64,000 bases of DNA from Strongyloides papillosus (Eukaryota > Nematoda > Chromadorea > Rhabditida > Strongyloididae): NCBI GenBank assembly GCA_005656395.1, contig SRSI01000050.1, forward strand, positions 2,108,001 to 2,172,000. Direction: 5' to 3'. The notes beneath the pieces were generated by a model. It worked only from the letters and a program-made list of their open reading frames with translations. It made no database searches and was not told the DNA's origin. Of the stretch, positions 62,537 to 64,000 are shown piece after piece. Both the position numbers and the translations under genes were made by a program. Every line of letters starts with the position of its first letter. The first letter of the stretch is position 1.

Positions 62537-63955
62537 ATGATTACACGAATAAATGTAATTTTCTGTATTTTTTTAATTTTGGTATTAAAAAATGTTGAAC
62601 CAATTAGATATTATATCTACAAAAACACTAGTTCTGATAGACTAGAGGCTGCCCAACATCTCGGGGAAGAGGGTAAGTTATCATAAATATTTTAACTTAT
62701 CTCTTATCTTTCCTTAAATATAGCAAAAATTAGTTATATTAAAAGAACAATGGGCATGAGTGACGAATTTGAGAAGAGAAACCTTTATTTAGAAGGATTA
62801 GAGATTTGTAATGGAATTGATTCTGATGAAGCTGTCAAAATTCAACAACGCACAGAAAAAGAAAGTAGATACCGTGATTGGAAGTACCTCCAACAAATGG
62901 GTTTAAAAGACTTCCAAGCCCAATTCATGACTCTTCCACCAAAATTCATGAAAGAAATAACTCATATGGCATGCTCAAAACATGAACAACAACTCCAATG
63001 TGGAGCAAGATTTGAAGGACCAAATATGATCGAAAAAAGAATTGACGACTTGAAACAAATCGGTAACCACAAAATGATGTTCCACAAAGAATGCACTGAT
63101 CCAAATTACGTATCAACAATTTACCCATGTATCGGTAAATTCGTCAAGAAATGGTCTAGTGTTTGCCTTGGTAAGATGGATATGTATTGGGAAGTACAAA
63201 AAATCATCAATACCGAAATTTCTCATATTTACGAGACAGCCCTAAATACTGTAAAGACACTCAGTAATAGTCAAGATGTTAAACATCCAAAACAGTTACA
63301 ATACTTTATTTTCAACAATGCTTTTAGGAAAATTTCAAAACTGGAAGGAAAAAAATGTGAAAAATTCAAAACTGTAAGTTATTTGTGAAGAAAAGAATAC
63401 ATAATATTTATTTTGGTGTATATAGTGCTAAGGGTATTTACATTTTTACGCTATTTGTTGATACATTACACAATACGTATTATTTTTATACTTTCAATTA
63501 ACTTTAAAATTTATTGGGTTCCCTTAATATAGTCATATGACATTCCAGCATATACACCATTTTTCCATCCATCTCTAAAATGTATTATGTATTCTTTTAG
63601 AACCATCGAATACACAATATTGGAAACGGTAGTTTAATTAATCATTAACATAAATATCTTTTACTGCTCACTAAAATTAAAATAATCAAAAAACTTGTTA
63701 CTTCATGATACATTTTAAAAAATTTGAAAGAAAATAATATTATTATACAATAAATATAACTTAAATTTCATATTTTTTTTACAGATGCGCGATTGTATCT
63801 TACCAGCACTACAAAAACAATGTGGAACCGAGGCTAGGAATGCATTAGAAACTGCCATCTCTGTTGGGTACCTGAGAACAGAACGTCATGAAAGATTAAA
63901 TATGGATTTTGTCAACTTAAATTTCCCCACCGACTATAGATGTTCAGGATTATAA
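62537..63955 (+). CDS. Secreted cysteine-containing protein of unknown function
   Basis: Exons 62537-62672, 62724-63373 and 63785-63955 join with consistent phases to give 318 residues ending TAA. Residues 1-22 are a typical signal peptide (INVIFCIFLILVLKNV). The mature part is helical, with about eleven cysteines spaced through it (ACSKHEQQLQC, HKECTDPNYVSTIYPC, SSVCLGKMD, KKCEKFKTMRDCILPALQKQ, ending CSGL). The spacing resembles DUF19-type or CPG4-type nematode secreted families, but I cannot confirm either. The last intron is 411 bp. It is probably an extracellular or secreted nematode-specific protein. Confidence 0.75.
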
Positions 63956-64000
63956 AATATTAAATGTAAATATGAACAATTTGTGGAGTAAAAAAGTAAA

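Overview
The window looks like nuclear DNA of a parasitic or free-living clade IV nematode, most likely a Strongyloides relative. It is very AT-rich. Most introns are 45-60 bp with GTAAGT/GTATGT donors and T-rich ...TTTCAG or TTTTAG acceptors. The best-recognised genes correspond to nematode loci (sax-2/Furry, ceh-17/Phox2, mks-6/CC2D2A, him-10/NUF2, a Tbx2-class T-box gene, rps-20). Protein identities come from reading motifs by eye; no database search was run.

Layout. 0.9-2.1 kb, minus strand: glia maturation factor followed 167 bp downstream by a KIAA1143/DUF4604 gene, a possible operon. 4.3-6.3 kb, plus: a PPM1D-like PP2C phosphatase. 6.9-11.8 kb, minus: three tandem ~1.62 kb units, each holding an F-box gene (one interrupted by a stop) plus the decayed 3' end of the neighbouring NADAR-like gene, whose full copy is at 11.8-12.7 kb. 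A decayed F-box 3' end lies on the other side of that gene. 14.1-15.6 kb, minus: the kinetochore protein NUF2. 15.7-17.1 kb, minus: a decayed gene for a membrane protein. 17.5-30.9 kb, plus: a huge Furry/SAX-2 gene. 32.5-36.5 kb, minus: a Tbx2-class T-box gene. 39.0-44.6 kb, minus: HGH1 with a 4.3 kb intron. 46.1-48.0 kb, plus: a Thr-rich single-pass membrane protein. 48.3-50.3 kb, minus: a peptide-type GPCR. 53.5-54.3 kb, plus: ceh-17. 54.6-55.0 kb, minus: rps-20. 56.7-60.6 kb, plus: CC2D2A. 62.5-64.0 kb, plus: a secreted Cys-containing protein.

The strongest unexpected signal is technical or biological depending on re-sequencing. From about 23.6 to 36.5 kb, both the 3' half of sax-2 and the whole T-box gene carry many one-base length differences, mostly in homopolymers, while the encoded residues remain highly conserved. 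Genes on both sides are clean. I read this as a poorly polished stretch of assembly rather than two dead essential genes. The most interesting biology is the F-box/NADAR tandem array.

Several genes fit a neuronal and ciliary theme (sax-2, ceh-17, CC2D2A, the GPCR), but they do not form an operon. I see no evidence of a shared system beyond the tandem array.
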